Below are positions 20,001 through 32,500 of a stretch of 64,000 nt of DNA, in pieces (position 1 is the first letter of the stretch; each line of letters begins with the position of its first letter). The translations under genes and the position numbers were made by a program. Source of the DNA: Montifringilla adamsi (lineage: Eukaryota; Chordata; Aves; Passeriformes; Passeridae). The stretch spans positions 7,743,888 to 7,807,887 of the forward strand of contig JAGGNK010008559.1 of assembly GCA_017590115.1 (NCBI GenBank), written 5' to 3'. The notes beneath the pieces are model-generated. The model did no database searches. It was not told the origin of the DNA and saw only the letters and a program-made list of their open reading frames with translations.

Positions 20001-22921
20001 CCTTCCACCCCCTTCTCTTGATTAGTTTGGACCAAGATCTCCTCGGCACAGGGCCAGGGTGAAGTGCAGAGCCTCAGTCTTGTGGGCACCTACTCCCAAC
20101 AGAGGCATGAAGCACTCCTGTGGTAGGAAACAATGCTGGTTTGAGGAACCTTCTCATTTCTCTCCAACACAGCACAGCTGATGAACACTGCTGCGGTTTA
20201 TCTTCACAGGTGAATGAACAACGGTGTTTATGAAGAGAGAGAAAATCTGGGGTTTTTTCTCCTTGTATCTCAGCCCTTAAAATCATGATCCATAGGCTCA
20301 TTACTTCTTAAGCTGAGTGTCAAGCCCAGGCTTCCTGACTGTTCCATACCTTAGAAATACCTACTGTTTTAGCAGACTCCCTACAACACTGTGTGGTAGG
20401 GGTGTATTCCAGTTATTATTTCTATACATGGAGAAAGTTGCTGGTTGTCAGGATATGGCTGAGTTTAGTTTTCGTAACTCATGAGTCATGTTTTAAGTCT
20501 TTTTGTCAAACCTGGTGATGGAAATCCAAAATATTTGCTGGACAATGTAATGTAAAAAGGTGAAATGGATCCATGTTTTCAAAAGAAACCCAAATGCCAT
20601 GGCTGTTGTCTAGCCAGGCTCCTTCTCACTTCTAGTGCCAGCAGCAGCAGGATTTTTGTACTCAAGGGAACAACAAATGACCAGCACTGACATTCCAGTG
20701 GGACTCCCCAGAGTGATACTGCTACTGAGTACAACAGCAGCCATCCCTCACTTAACAGGTGATTGGAGCCTAGACTGAAAAGTGTAACCCAGGAGAAAAG
20801 TGTCTTACAGCTTCCCTCCTGCCACTTCTAAACTACAGAATAATAAAAGTTACGATTCTCTGCATCACATCTTATATTACAAGAAGATATAAATTAGTCA
20901 AGCATAAAATATAATAGAGCCTAATTTTCCTTTTTCATTCTTACATCCTTAAAACCTTAAAAACACAAGTCACTCAAGGGACTAAACTTTAAATTACAAT
21001 TAAAAATTGCTTAAAATCCTTTGGTTACATGAAGTGACAACATGCTTGGCTGCCTACTTAAATGAGTGCAAACTGACTCATGCAAGTGACACCAATAGTT
21101 TCATAATGCAGATGAAGCAAAGTGCACACATTTTTGTATCTCAGTATTTCTGAAACTCCAGCCCTAGTGTTTCTTCTAGTTTAATTGTCATTAGATATTT
21201 ATATATATACACACTCACATTTAAATAAAAGGGAAACAGAAATGGCACTTCATCTAAAAAGCAAAGCTCAAAGCTTAAATGAAATCCATCATTACTGCAA
21301 TTTTCTTAACCACAGCCTGCCTCAGCATTCCTCATGATCTCAGTTCGCTTCTGTAGCCCCTTGTGCACCAACAAAACCACCTGCTACAGGGAGTTACTAT
21401 TTCCCATACCTGAAACTACCGCTGAAACATCTGCTTTGTTCCCCTCTGACTTGGCAAGATGCAAGCTTCCACAGGATGATGAATCTCAACGAGTCTTTTG
21501 AAATGCATTTGCTTTTGGAAGCAAGCCAGCACACATTCCTTACTGAAAATGAACTAACAGGAGCAGGTAACATTGCACAGCAGTTCTGTACATTGACCAC
21601 TCAAACCAGAGATGACCAGGAGGTTATATTAATTTGGGAAAAGCCAGTATTTAACCTACCAGTACTTACCCCCGGGCAAGTAGGATTTGACTACAAGGAA
21701 ACTGTAAACTTTGGGGAAATCAGTGGAATATTAAAAAACGTCTTAGGGACTCTTCAGTTTGTTACTGAAGAGAAAAATCTCTCTGGAGGAGTTCTGGATG
21801 GATGGGTGGTTCTCTGGCTGTAATTGGAGCACACAGACCTTGTAGACCCTTAAAGTTCCTGCTGCGTTTGTGGTGAGGAATGTTACCACTGATCTCACTC
21901 TGGCTGGGGCACACAGAATGCACGCATGCAGCACAAATGCAGCCTGTTTGCAGCATGTTTCTTGCAAGAGCAGGCTCTGTGCTGCACTGGTGCTGTGGCA
22001 TATTTGAAATGTCACCTGACTCTTATGGTACATCTTGAAAAGGACCTGGCACCAACTTTCACTTTCTGAAAAGAGTTTTACCCATTTTGTTACCCCTGGG
22101 GGTGAAGTGCAGTGAAACTGATCAGATCCGGAGATCTGACATCAATCGCTACAGTTGCAGCTGCACAGGGTCTGAACCTGAGACTGGGCAGGGGCGAGGA
22201 GAGCGATGGCGATCCAAAGGACTGCAAAGACAATGCAGTGCTGTCTTGGATTAACGGATCAGTGGAGCCAGCAGCCATCAGTGTCTATTATACCACACCC
22301 TGCGCAGCATTACCAAAGCAATTCTGTAGGATACACACAGGAAAGGCACACAGCAATTACTGTTGTTTGGGAATCAAAAAATTAGCTTATCCTTGTGTTG
22401 GAAATACAGACCTACATTCTTATGAAGCAGAATAAAGAGCATGCTGAGTAAGAGGCTTTCCACCTTTCCAAAAGGTTTAAGGAGTGCTAAGTTACTCTCA
22501 GATGTATTGCAAGGATTGCTCTTTCTACCCAGGAGACACAGCAGTTCGAGAGGTTTTTGAAGAGACTGGCATCAAGTCAGAGTTCAAGTCCATCCTAAGC
22601 ATCAGGCAGCAACACAAGCACCCTGGAGCCTTTGGGAAGTCAGACATGTACATCATCTGCCGCATGGAGCCCTCCTCCTTCCGCATCAGCTTCTGCCAGC
22701 ACGAGTGCCTCCGCTGCGAGTGGATGGACCTGGAGGAGCTGGCCAGGACGGAAAACGCCACGCCCATCACCAGCAACGTGGCCAAGCTCTTACTGTTCGG
22801 GTACCGGGAAGGGTTTGATAGGATTGACATAACCATGAGGGAGTTCCCAGCTGTCTACACAGGCCTGTTCTACAAGCTCTACCACAGGGAGCTGCCCGAG
22901 TCCTACAGAAACATGACATGA
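10933..22921 (+). CDS. NUDT6: NUDT6, Nudix-domain protein (FGF2 antisense gene), complete
   Basis: Five coding exons: 10933-11092, 12027-12230, 17069-17124, 19524-19578 and 22533-22921. They total 864 nt, giving 287 aa plus stop; human is 316 aa. Family members are Nudix hydrolases, and the transcript is known as an antisense regulator of FGF2. The Nudix box fits G-x5-E-x7-REUxEExGU exactly: Gly150, Glu156, Arg164-Glu165, Glu168-Glu169, Gly171, so metal-binding and catalytic residues are intact. An N-terminal Arg-rich, acid-free leader (residues 1-24) could be a mitochondrial targeting signal; that is inference. The start is the first AUG with a good context (CGCCATGG). The first intron uses a GC donor. 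The last two exons lie opposite the FGF2 3' UTR. Confidence 0.95.
11093..12026 (+). other. NUDT6: NUDT6 intron 1 (GC-AG)
   Basis: 934-bp intron with donor GCAAGT and acceptor TTGCAG. The first 120 bp are CpG island, and the middle is filled by a CR1 LINE fragment listed separately. Confidence 0.8.
11268..11765 (-). mobile_element. CR1 LINE fragment (3' part, minus orientation)
   Basis: The plus strand begins GGGTTGGAAGGGACCTCTGG and continues through the typical CR1 blocks: CTGGGCAGCCTGTTC, CTTGTCC, CCAGACTGAACAGGTCC, CTGGACCCACTCCAGCAG and GCACTCCAG. This is the reverse complement of the CR1 3' end, so the element points left. It is 5'-truncated and diverged, with no intact reverse transcriptase. 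It sits 175 bp inside NUDT6 intron 1, next to the shared promoter. Confidence 0.9.
12027..12230 (+). CDS. NUDT6: NUDT6 coding exon 2
   Basis: Encodes [20 protein letters not shown], then FAFHHAE, STLTLWL and [17 protein letters not shown]. These are the most conserved blocks of the N-terminal half. Acceptor TTGCAG|AGTCT, donor TGCAG|GTGAGT. Confidence 0.96.
14587..14669. repeat. Short tandem repeat, about 34-bp unit, 2.5 copies
   Basis: The unit ATCCAGAAAGTGACATGTTT-GTAAATATG occurs twice, then a partial variant ACATGTTCGTAAACATGCAA. It lies in NUDT6 intron 2. Confidence 0.85.
16966..17002. repeat. AAAACATGTTA repeated three times
   Basis: Three near-identical copies of AAAACATGTTA(AA) within 40 bp, ending about 67 bp before NUDT6 exon 3. 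Each copy contains the palindrome ACATGT. Confidence 0.85.
17069..17124 (+). CDS. NUDT6: NUDT6 coding exon 3 (56 nt)
   Basis: Encodes [18 protein letters not shown], the opening beta strands of the Nudix fold. Acceptor ACCAG|GTGCT, donor ATAAG|GTAAGT. Confidence 0.96.
17125..19523 (+). other. NUDT6 intron 3
   Basis: 2,399 bp of AT-rich intron. Its right part, from about 18,955, is also the predicted 3' end of FGF2 on the other strand. Confidence 0.85.
18977..18982 (-). terminator. FGF2: Likely distal FGF2 poly(A) signal
   Basis: Minus-strand AATAAA followed, 25-45 nt downstream (plus-strand 18,930-18,955), by a GU-rich TTGGTGTTGTT. It would give a 3' UTR of about 4.4 kb. Long 3' UTRs are typical of FGF2 and known to overlap NUDT6. 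The exact end is inference. Confidence 0.6.
19524..19578 (+). CDS. NUDT6: NUDT6 coding exon 4 (55 nt, first half of Nudix box)
   Basis: Encodes [18 protein letters not shown] plus one base. It carries the Gly and first Glu of the Nudix box; the catalytic REVFEETG follows in exon 5. Acceptor ATACAG|ACTAT, donor CATTG|GTAAGT. Phase is exact on both sides (0 in, 1 out). It is easily missed because of its length. Confidence 0.95.
19579..22532 (+). other. NUDT6 intron 4, inside the FGF2 3' UTR
   Basis: 2,954 bp with no plus-strand exon. The sequence is probably constrained as FGF2 3' UTR on the minus strand, for example the AT-rich tract at 21,180-21,235. Confidence 0.75.
22533..22921 (+). CDS. 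NUDT6: NUDT6 coding exon 5 (Nudix catalytic helix to stop)
   Basis: Starts [18 protein letters not shown] and runs through [32 protein letters not shown] and [16 protein letters not shown], ending NMT with stop TGA at 22,919-22,921. Acceptor CTACCCAG|GAGAC. Codons at 22,640-22,800 are GC-rich compared with the AT-rich surroundings, as expected for constrained coding sequence. Confidence 0.97.
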
Positions 22922-23130
22922 TAGCAATACATTTCACATTTCCTTATAGTAATAATTTAGAACTATTGCAGTGTTGCATATTATAGTTATCTGTGGACTT
23001 CTTTTTAGGTAATTATTAGAACATAATTATTCTCTAATAAGCTAAGATATAAATTATTTTTAAAGGTAATTATTGCTATGAGTGTGCATCAGGTTTGTTC
23101 TTCTCTACTCCATAAAGCAAGCACAAGGTA

Positions 23131-23136
23131 AATAAA
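23131..23136 (+). terminator. NUDT6: Likely NUDT6 poly(A) signal
   Basis: AATAAA 210 nt after the stop codon, the first canonical signal on this strand. Cleavage near 23,150 would end the transcript about 250 bp before the FGF2 stop codon, giving overlap with FGF2 UTR only. Confidence 0.6.
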
Positions 23137-23401
23137 ATACATAGATACTTAGAAGAAAACAGAAGTGTTACTGATCCTGAAAATATATTCTGCAAGTCAT
23201 TTTACCTCCACACACACTGGCACAATAGGTTTAAAGAGCAATATAAAGACAGTATGAAACATTCATGGTCTAATCTGGTATCTGCAAAAGTAGTTATAAT
23301 ATCAGCAAATAATTGCTTATATTTGGCTACTTCAGAGAGGAGTAGGAAAGACGACATCTTTAGTGCTGTGTGGCATTGGTGCTCAGAATCCGCCATGGAA
23401 G

Positions 23402-23587
23402 TCAGCTTTTAGCAGACATGGGAAGGAAAAGGATAGCTTTCTGTCCAGGTCCAGTTTTTGGTCCAGGTTTGTACTGTCCAGTTCTTTTCAGTGCCACATA
23501 CCAATCCGAGTATTTCCGTGACCGGTAAGTGTTATAGTTATTGGATTCCAAACGTTCAAAGAAGAAACATTCTTCTGTTGCGTATTT
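23402..23587 (-). CDS. FGF2: FGF2 coding exon 3
   Basis: Encodes KYATEECFFFERLESNNYN, then the heparin-binding VALKRTGQYKPGPKTGPGQK and the C-terminus ILFLPMSAKS, stop TGA. Acceptor TTTTAG|AAATA. Residue 96 is Tyr, where mammalian FGF2 has Cys. Confidence 0.98.
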   Translation of the reverse strand, partial: KYATEECFFFERLESNNYNTYRSRKYSDWYVALKRTGQYKPGPKTGPGQKAILFLPMSAKS

Positions 23588-26500
23588 CTAAAAGGGAAAA
23601 GAGAGCATTACTGGTGTAGCACCACAAATCAATTCTTCACATTCAGGGGACTAATTTAGCAAGAATGTGAGCAGTACCTTTGGTTTTAAGAAATAGAGAT
23701 TAACTGTTTCACAACTGAAGAAAGATACTTACTGTGAAAATACTGTTAAAAACACTTACAATAAGAGGTGTTTACCTACGGTTCATTTATTGCCTCTAAT
23801 ACAGATTAAGCAGCTTTTAATTTCCTCTTAATTACTGTGTAATTCTTTGTTCTGATCAGAAAATGTATAAAAGAAGCCTTTAAGAACAAAAACTTCAAGC
23901 AGAATTCAGTACAATTGCCCACACTGGAAATTCAGACAGAGGCATATCAAAAAAAGGGTGAAAAAAGTCCTTACTTCTCCCCAAAGCATATGCGACACCA
24001 GTGCTTTCCTACAGTCCATTATCAATGTAAACATTTTGACATAAACCCTATCATTAAGGTGACAAATGACAGCTCAGGCGTAATGAACTATGTATTCCTT
24101 AACATCTCCCAGAGGTGACATTTCAGGAGCTGGACTGCTGTCAAGCCAGAGCGGGATGCCAGCCACTGCACTGTCAATGTCAGCACCTAGATATCTGTGG
24201 TTTTTCCTTTCAGATACACTGAAAGTCCAGGCTGCATCCAGAGTGCAGATCTGGCAGCAGAAGCTTTCTCAGCACCTCATGAAACACCTGAACTCTGTTC
24301 AAACTAAATGCAGGTTATCCTCACAAGTATTCTTTGAGAACAATTTGAATCCATAACATCAAAAGACAAGAATTTAGCTTCGAGTCAAGTCCTTCAAGTC
24401 TGGCAAAACCTGGCTGATCACAGCAAAACCACATAATCATGACAGAATGAACAGGTCGTATCCTTAAATAACAAATTATTTATCACAAAATACAAGTTAG
24501 TCAAAATCCTTCCTTTCATAGGAAGTTTGGGAAATTTCTTAATGAAATAAACAATCACATTTCATTCCATAATGTGAAAGTACTTCATTCTTATAATTAA
24601 TCTGGAAAGTCAAAATAAGCCATATCAGATGGGAAATGTTTCCATTTTTTTCATTGAAAATCTGCTGGAACAGATGCATTTCTGCATAAATATTTTCAGT
24701 TAAAAGAGCATTTTCCAAGGGGAGGTTTTGACTATCTGCATTCACAGCCAGCCATTTCCTCCAGTGGCAGAGATCACATCTCCCCCGTGACTGATTCTGT
24801 TAGTAAAGAACATGAAAATGCTCAGTTAAAAGCTTCATCATCCAGATTTCCAGACAAGAACCACTGCACCCCCACGCAGGTCACCAGGGTGAGCAGTGGT
24901 CCACGGGCTGTGCAATAAATCATCCTGCAAAGCCCCGTTCAGAACAAACCCTGCAGCATGTCTCAACAAGTAATTACAAAAACATCCAACAAGATGAAAA
25001 ACAGGCCTGAATAAGAATTTGCAAACATATTTCCAAAAACATTAATTTATTTGTAAAACAAGGACACTACACAAATTGATCCTGGACACTGAAAAGTAAT
25101 TAAAAACCCCAGATATTAAAAAGGACAGAGTAGTACTTGAGTGACTGATTAGAGGACTAAATTATGTGTTTAGAAATTAAAGTTCCATAATGTTTTGAAA
25201 GAAATTTCAGCAGTGTTTCCCCATGTGCAATTCACCACAGACATTTCTAGTGTACACTCTTTGCAAGTTGTCATGAAACAGCCCTGCTCTAAATGAACAA
25301 GAGACTCTGGCAATTAGAAACAGTTTCTTGAATGTGTTTGGAAGCAGAAAATGGTAAAGGCACAGCCAGCCTCAGACTGCTGGAAGTCACAGCGCAGAAA
25401 TCCTCATGGAAAAACATTGCCAGTGCTACAGAAAACAGCCATGAAATTGCAGCAGCATTTGTTCGGCTGGTTGGAGAAAAAAAGTCTTAAAGAGAAGAGT
25501 TTCCACCTATGAATAAGAACAATGTTGCGTGCAGCAAATATGATTCAAGTAATACCCATTTCCAGAAACAACACCAAAGAAAAAAAGAGTTTTACAAGCT
25601 CAAGTGGGAAGTATAAAGTGACCCAACTTTACATATTCTGAGAGAGTAATTCCAAATGACTGGACGATACTTTACAAGCATTTTGCCTTACAGGAACTAA
25701 GCAAACAAAAACTGCTGCAAGGGAAGCATATTCTACAACTAAAACCACCATGCAGCAGCAGGTCAGAAATCCCAAATATAAACACACCCCTGTGTTTATG
25801 TTTATCATTTCACAAACGGTGCTAAACGCCCTATTTTGACCATTCCCCGCCAGTCACTCAGGGTACGGAGTGCTATTAGAATGGGAAGCCGAATGCCACC
25901 GCACCAGCACCACAGGAAATTCCCAATTATACTAAACTCAAGAATAGCACAGTGGACAACTCCTCACATTTTCTTCAACTGAGCTGTCACACAATATCCC
26001 AGTAACTTGAAGCAGGTTCTTTAACTGCATTTCCGAGCCCACACAAAACTCCCTGGAGCCAGGATTGAGGAGCACCCTGGGGAGTCCTGCTCCTGTAAAA
26101 CTACTTTCAGTCTCATTTCATGGAGGCAGAGAATCAGAAAAAATTTCTACATCCCCTGGCATACGTCTTTCATCAGCTGCAGTTCAGCCAGGGTTAGGAA
26201 TGCACATTGCTAGCCCCGGCCACGGAGCAGACTTGCACAGAGGCTGAATGGGGCTGTGTCAATACACAAAGCACCAAGGGCTGTTGCAAACCAAAATTCT
26301 GGCAGGGTGGATGACCTGGTGCTTCACCAGATACTTCACCAGGCACTGAAGGATATAAATGTGGATGAGGGATTTACAGTGTCTAGGTCTTGTAAGCAAA
26401 ATTAATATAACTGCATCTCTTAAAACAAAATTTATCATTTGGCTCAGAGAGACATTAACTCTCCGAGTCTGCTGCACACACTGGCTTTAAAACACAGTTA

Positions 26501-29500
26501 AAAATTCAGCTGATACCACCAGTAAAATACATACGAGTTTAAACTAAAACTAGTCTCACTAGAGAGCAGCTTAATTTTACCCACATTTATATAACTTTTA
26601 AAATTTTATCATCACATTTGCAAAAATACTTTTCTTGCCAGTTTTCTAGTTAGGAAGTACAAGTGCCCAAAAAAACTTTAGTCTCTACAAAGAGGAAAAT
26701 GAGAAAATAATTTATACAGATTAGTGCCATGAAAGTAATTTTCTAAAAGAAATCGGCTTTACTTTCCCCTTCAAAGAGGTCTTTTAAAATCATTTTATGT
26801 GCAAGTAAAAGAGGAAAAAATTACTCCTGAGAGTAAAAAGGCAGACACTTTACTCTTCATTTGTTTTTATAATTTCCTGATCACTGTGATTTTTTCCCTC
26901 TCAGAGAAGCCATTCCTGTTAAATTTTGCAGCTCCTAGGTAGGGCAGAAATACCCAATTCCTCCTAATCGCTATTTCAAGTAACTGGCAGAAGCTGTGCA
27001 GAGCTCATTTCTGATAAATCCCACACCGAGCAGCTGAGTAAGTCCTGCAGGAAGAAAGACCACCCCGCACAGAGCAAGGGCAGGACACAGCAACTCAGAG
27101 ACATCAGGCGAGTGCTGCTTACCAAGGCCAGCAATCTGCCATCCTCCTTCATGGCCAGGAAGCGATTGGCACTGACACCTTTGATGGACACCACTCCTCG
27201 CTCCTCCGCCTGAAGCTGCAGCTTGACTGCGAACAAAAAAAAAAAAAGAGACAAAAGGTTTCACAGCCATCGTGGGATCGCAGCAGTCAAAACCTCCACC
27301 ACGAAAGCTTCAGCTTGCAATGAAAATAGTAAATTTTCCACCTTTGGCTTTCTGACCCCATTTTTACAAAGAAAGTAGCTACTTTCGAATTTGCAACAGC
27401 AAGATTGAGTTATTCCATCGTCATTTTGCATAAAGGCAGCTTAAAACCCATGATATTCCCTGAAAGGCCACTTAGAGCACAGTCAGATACTCCCAAAAAA
27501 TGGAAGTTTTTCATGGCAATTTTTCCAGAGGTTTGCAGAACAGCATCGGACACTGCACGCACACAGCCCTGTACAGGCAGACTGTCAGCGAGCCTAACTG
27601 AGACTGACCAGGTCCCTATCACTCCCAGAGGGTTCTGGCAGTTCCCAACAGCAAATATCCATTAGTTTACCTCATCCATCCAACAAGTGGGTGGAACAAA
27701 CAAACAGAACTGCAGCAGTAGATGAAGGCACCAAAGGCACAAGAAACGGTGGTATACAAAGCAGGAACATGTTTTGCATCAATTAAAAGAAATTAAAGGT
27801 TTCATAGAAATGAAAACCTGTAAGGTCCTATCACACAGCTTTTAGCTACTACCTGTGAATTATTAACACAAAGCCTTAACTGATTTCTGTAGCCATAAAT
27901 CAAAGCCAGTAGTCTGGATGAACACAAGAAAACTTCCCCTTTTGCCTGCCTTTGCCTGTTGTACACAACATCTCAGACAAGAGCTTCCTTCACCCACCTG
28001 CTTTGGTTCAGCAGGTACTTTATTCCATTTGGAGATGCAGTTTTAAATACCTTGAGCTTTTCAGCCATCAGAATAAATGCCTAAAGTGACTGTAAATTTT
28101 GGAGAAGCAGCATCTCTTCGGATTCAGAGAGAGGTTGTTGCTTTTTTGGCTTTTTGTTGAAGGGAAAAAAAGACAGCACTGCAGAAACCAACCGAAACTC
28201 CAGCATCAGGAATACAAGGAACATAAAACTGTTGGGATAATTGCAAACCCTTTTTTAGGGTAAAAGTTAAAAGTCAGGCACAATTTCATGTCAGAATCAA
28301 GTATCCAAAATATAGTGCTCCTAAGTTATGAGGCCAAAATCAGACTTGTGAACAGCTCCAAACACTTTGGTGTAACTCCTTAGCCTCTGGGGAAGCAAGA
28401 ACGTGGAAAAGTGCTCTGGGCAGGGACTGTGGGAAATGGACTTTTGAGATGTGCCAAGCACACAGCTTTCACCACACACTTAACAAGAAACAGCTGTGGA
28501 AAAGCTGAAAATTAATATTAATTACTACAGTACTGACTTATTATGCTTTGTGACTTTCTCTGGACAAAAACACACATGAACTCCTACAGCATCACACCAG
28601 GCCAGAAGTTCAAATTTTGTAAAAATAAACTTCTGGTAAAGGTTTCTAAGTCCTGTAAAAATTTGTATAGCTTGTGAAAGGGGAAAAAAAAAAAAAACCA
28701 AAACAAATCCAAGGTATTCCTGCAGAGTTTGAAAAGAGCTGCAATACTGAAAGCTCCAAAAGGAAAATAATCGGCTTCACTGGGTTTTCCTCTCCAACTC
28801 CAAAAACACGTGAACAAACAGACCAGAACAGTACTGTGAGTTTTTCAGGTTTCAGTGTTATTTTACAGCTTTATTAATGCAGTGAGTATTTGCCACAGGG
28901 TTACAGTGAAGTGGAGATGCCAAGATACAACACAGCCTTACTGATCAAACCCATTTTGACCACATGATCATCAGCAGAAGCGACAATTTTAGGTTTAGCT
29001 CACTGCAAATAAATTGGTTGTAAGAGAAATGTATCACTTGACATTGATGATCTGCATCTTTTACAGACTTTGGTCACCAGCAGCAACAGTGCAGACGCCA
29101 GTATTTCACATCTACTCCCAATACTTGTTTTCAGCGTAACTGAACCTCAAGATACCATCTATGAAAGGCAAATATTAAGACATTTGTAGCCCAAAAAAAA
29201 TAGCAGATTGCTGTGAAAGAGCTCATTAACCAAGGGCTAAAAAGGCCCATTTTCCCAGATATTCTGGCCCCTCCAGCATGGCAGTGAGTTATTTCCCTGT
29301 TCCCATTCATGCCCTGCAATCCACAAGGAACACCAAGCACAAGGCTCTGCTCGATGCCTGCTGGTGTTGTGAGAACACAGAGCTCACCTGCTGAGCAAAC
29401 TTCCCCAGGAGTGGGGCTAAGTCATCATTGATAAGTTATTAAATTAAACAATAAAACCAACTCAAAGGACCCAGGAAATTTACAGCTCCTATTAGAGACT

Positions 29501-32500
29501 TTCTTGTCTATCATAATAAGCTTAATAGAATCATTCTGCTGAGTAAGAAGGAATGAATTGCAGGACATACATTTGCACTTTTACATCAGCCGAGAAACTC
29601 TGAGTGATGTAGTTCAAGTGAACTTACAGTGCCTTCCAGTCCTATAAAAATGGATAGAGAGGGAATGTTTTTTTCCCAACAATACACAGAGGTCTGTTAG
29701 AGATTCATATTCACTGATGTTCTGGCTGAAAAACACAAGCTATGCAGTCCAACCCGAATTTCCACAGAAACCAGTACAATCTGTGGCACTAAAGGAAGCT
29801 GGAGCACACTGCAGCAGGCACTGAGATGTTCTGTCACAGTGGCCAGGACAGATGTACAAGCTGCAGGTTAAACAAAACAGTGTATTTTAGAGAGTTACAA
29901 ATGGGCATTTATTTCACAGCTTGGAGAGACTTTTCTAAGAATATGGAAGTTGAAAAGTGGTATTTAATAGCATTGTGGTTGGCAAAGTTTCAGATTTCTG
30001 TTAAAAAATGGATCTTCCTCGTTTTCTTAGAGACCTCAAAAAAAATTGTTTCCAAGACAGTTTTGCACAGTCCAGTGGAGAAAATAATTTTAAGGACAAG
30101 TAGCTAGACAGGAAAGCTGTTAGCAAATGCAGAGACTAGAGAAAACATGACCATTTTCCAAAAGTACTTTTATTGTCCTGAGCACTAGGACTGGAAAATC
30201 ACACGTACAATGCAAACTCTCAGGTTCTTTTACAGTTCTAATAAACCAAAGCTTTAGAGTGGCCCAGACCCAGGAACTGCACAACTTAAATGGTCCCAAA
30301 AGGTTTCATTGCTATGCATCATAAACAGTTTGGCCAAAAATCTCCTTCAAAATTGGTTCATTTCAAAGACCTGGGCAAAACCTACCAACTTAATACTTCA
30401 GAAAAACAGAGCTGCATATTCTGGAAGTTGCTCACTGCTGAGCTGGTACTACCTTTTGACTCCCAGTGGGAATCTGTTGGCAAGCCCTTCACCCGGGGCA
30501 ATCCCTGTGACCAAAGCCACGTGCTGGTATTTCACTCACAGCAGCTGCACTGGCTAAGATGTTCTGGGGCAGGAGAATGCCACAGGATTAGTAAGGAAAA
30601 GGGAAAATAAAGGTCACAGGGAGGAGAGAAAGGGACAGAAACACATCTGGAATAAAATAAAAGGCAAACAAAAAGAGCAGTGAAGACAGGGCAGGGTAAG
30701 GGCAGTACAGGAGGGTGCTCTCCTGGAGCAGGAGGCAAACTCACACATCTGAAGGAGGTGGAATTTGAGGATGTATTAGCCAAAGGGATTAATAAAACCC
30801 CCATCTCCCTACTCATCCACAAGGAAGTGAGAACTCTAACCACTATATCAGAGAAACCATGAAGTAAAAACCAACAATGAGCTTCTGGCTTTGGATGCAT
30901 TTACACAGCAAATAAAGGTTTGATTACAGCCTCAGCTGTATTTTCACTGTAACCCTTCTAGCTAACACCCTACAGACAGACTTCAGACTAGAGCTACAAG
31001 TACCATCCCCAGTGTCAGGATCACACAAAAGTCAGGTCAGAAGGACTCTCTCTAGTCCAGCCTCCTGCTGAAGAGACTTCATCACACAGTGAGAACCCTG
31101 CCTGGCACACTGCAGCTAAGGGAGCAGCTCACAGCCTGGGAAGAGAGGAAAAACTGGATACTATTTCAACCCCTGTTTTCAGTAACATACAGCTGCTTTA
31201 TTGGAACAAAAAGCAAAACACCTCTCACTCAGTGTACGAGAAGGGAGAGTTTCTGTACCCCCAAAAATCCCAGGCTGCACGTCTCTGGATCAATGACTAG
31301 TGTTACTACAGTCTGCTGTGGAAAAGCTCAGCCCCAGCCAAAAGCTCAGGGCCCATCTCCAACATATTTGCAGAGGCCCTGTAAGGAAAATCCTTCCACG
31401 AGGCCCCCGAGTGACAGTGTGGTGAAGCTGCTGCGCCAGCTCCCATTGCCCATCCTCCCGCACCTCCGTGCCCATGGGAAAGCACAAAGCAGCTATTCTG
31501 CAGTCTCACTGCAGAGGTGGATCAGCTCCAGAGGGAATAAGCATCAGAAACGCAAGGAAGTTCACAAAAAAAGAGGGGAAAAGTAAGACTCAACAACGTT
31601 TCGCTAAATGCAACACCCTACAGCCGAATTCTCACTCCACCATCCTCTGTGGCTGAAGTTGGCCATTCCTTCATGCTCAGGGGCAACATCTATTCCCAGC
31701 CAGGTGTCCAAGCAAAACAAGGAGTCAGACGTGCTTGCTCCACACCTAACACGACAAACCCAGGGGCTGGTTCAAAGCCACATATGCATTTACAAACACG
31801 CATATATTAACACCCCCCTTCTGGCTTTTCCTGCCTGCTGGATCAGATCCAAACCCCAGCCTGGTGATGCCTACTGTAACTTTCTCTAAGAATTACAAAT
31901 ACCTTTGTGTCCTTCTGTCCCACTCTGACAGTTTCTGGTATATCTTTCTCAAAGGTACAATTAGCAATTCAATGTCTTCTGCTATTTGGTAAGTGCTGAC
32001 ATACGAGGCATCCCCAAGTCTTCAGACTGTGAATAAGAGAACAACTCCTCGTTCGCTTTCATACACTCATGGTAAAACTGAGCCACTGCTAGAGCCAGTG
32101 GCTGATGCACACACTGCCTAAAACCTGGAACACATATGAGGTGGCGAAAGGAGAAACAGAGAGGAGAAACAACCAGCAAACCTTAGCAGGAGAGGTGGGC
32201 TGCTAATAAACCAAACCATCAGAATTGCAACAAAAACAATCAAGCCAATGGAGCGTCAGGACGAGAAACAGTGAGTCACGCTCCCATACAAAGGCACATT
32301 TCTTTGCTTTTCATTACAACATTCTAAGTGTATCTTTTTCCTTTTTGCCAGCCAGAGGCATAAAACCACTCACAGACGGACCCAAGGTGTCCAAAATGTA
32401 AACATCTACAACAAAAATACACACTTGTGAAACACAAACATTTCAGGAAGTTCCCATTACACTTAAGAGTAAACCAAGGCTTAAAGCGGAACAGTAACTT

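Larger units (their letters stand above)
18955..23401 (-). other. FGF2: FGF2 3' UTR (predicted extent)
   Basis: Minus-strand sequence from the FGF2 stop to the predicted poly(A) site, with no introns apparent. NUDT6 coding exons 4 and 5 sit inside it in antisense, which would allow a sense-antisense duplex of at least 444 nt of NUDT6 coding sequence plus its 3' UTR. Confidence 0.6.

Noticed and set aside
31089..31586. 165-codon plus-strand frame in FGF2 intron 1
   Set aside because: Begins next to a CR1 remnant, has no known domain and a biased Pro/Lys/Ser composition.
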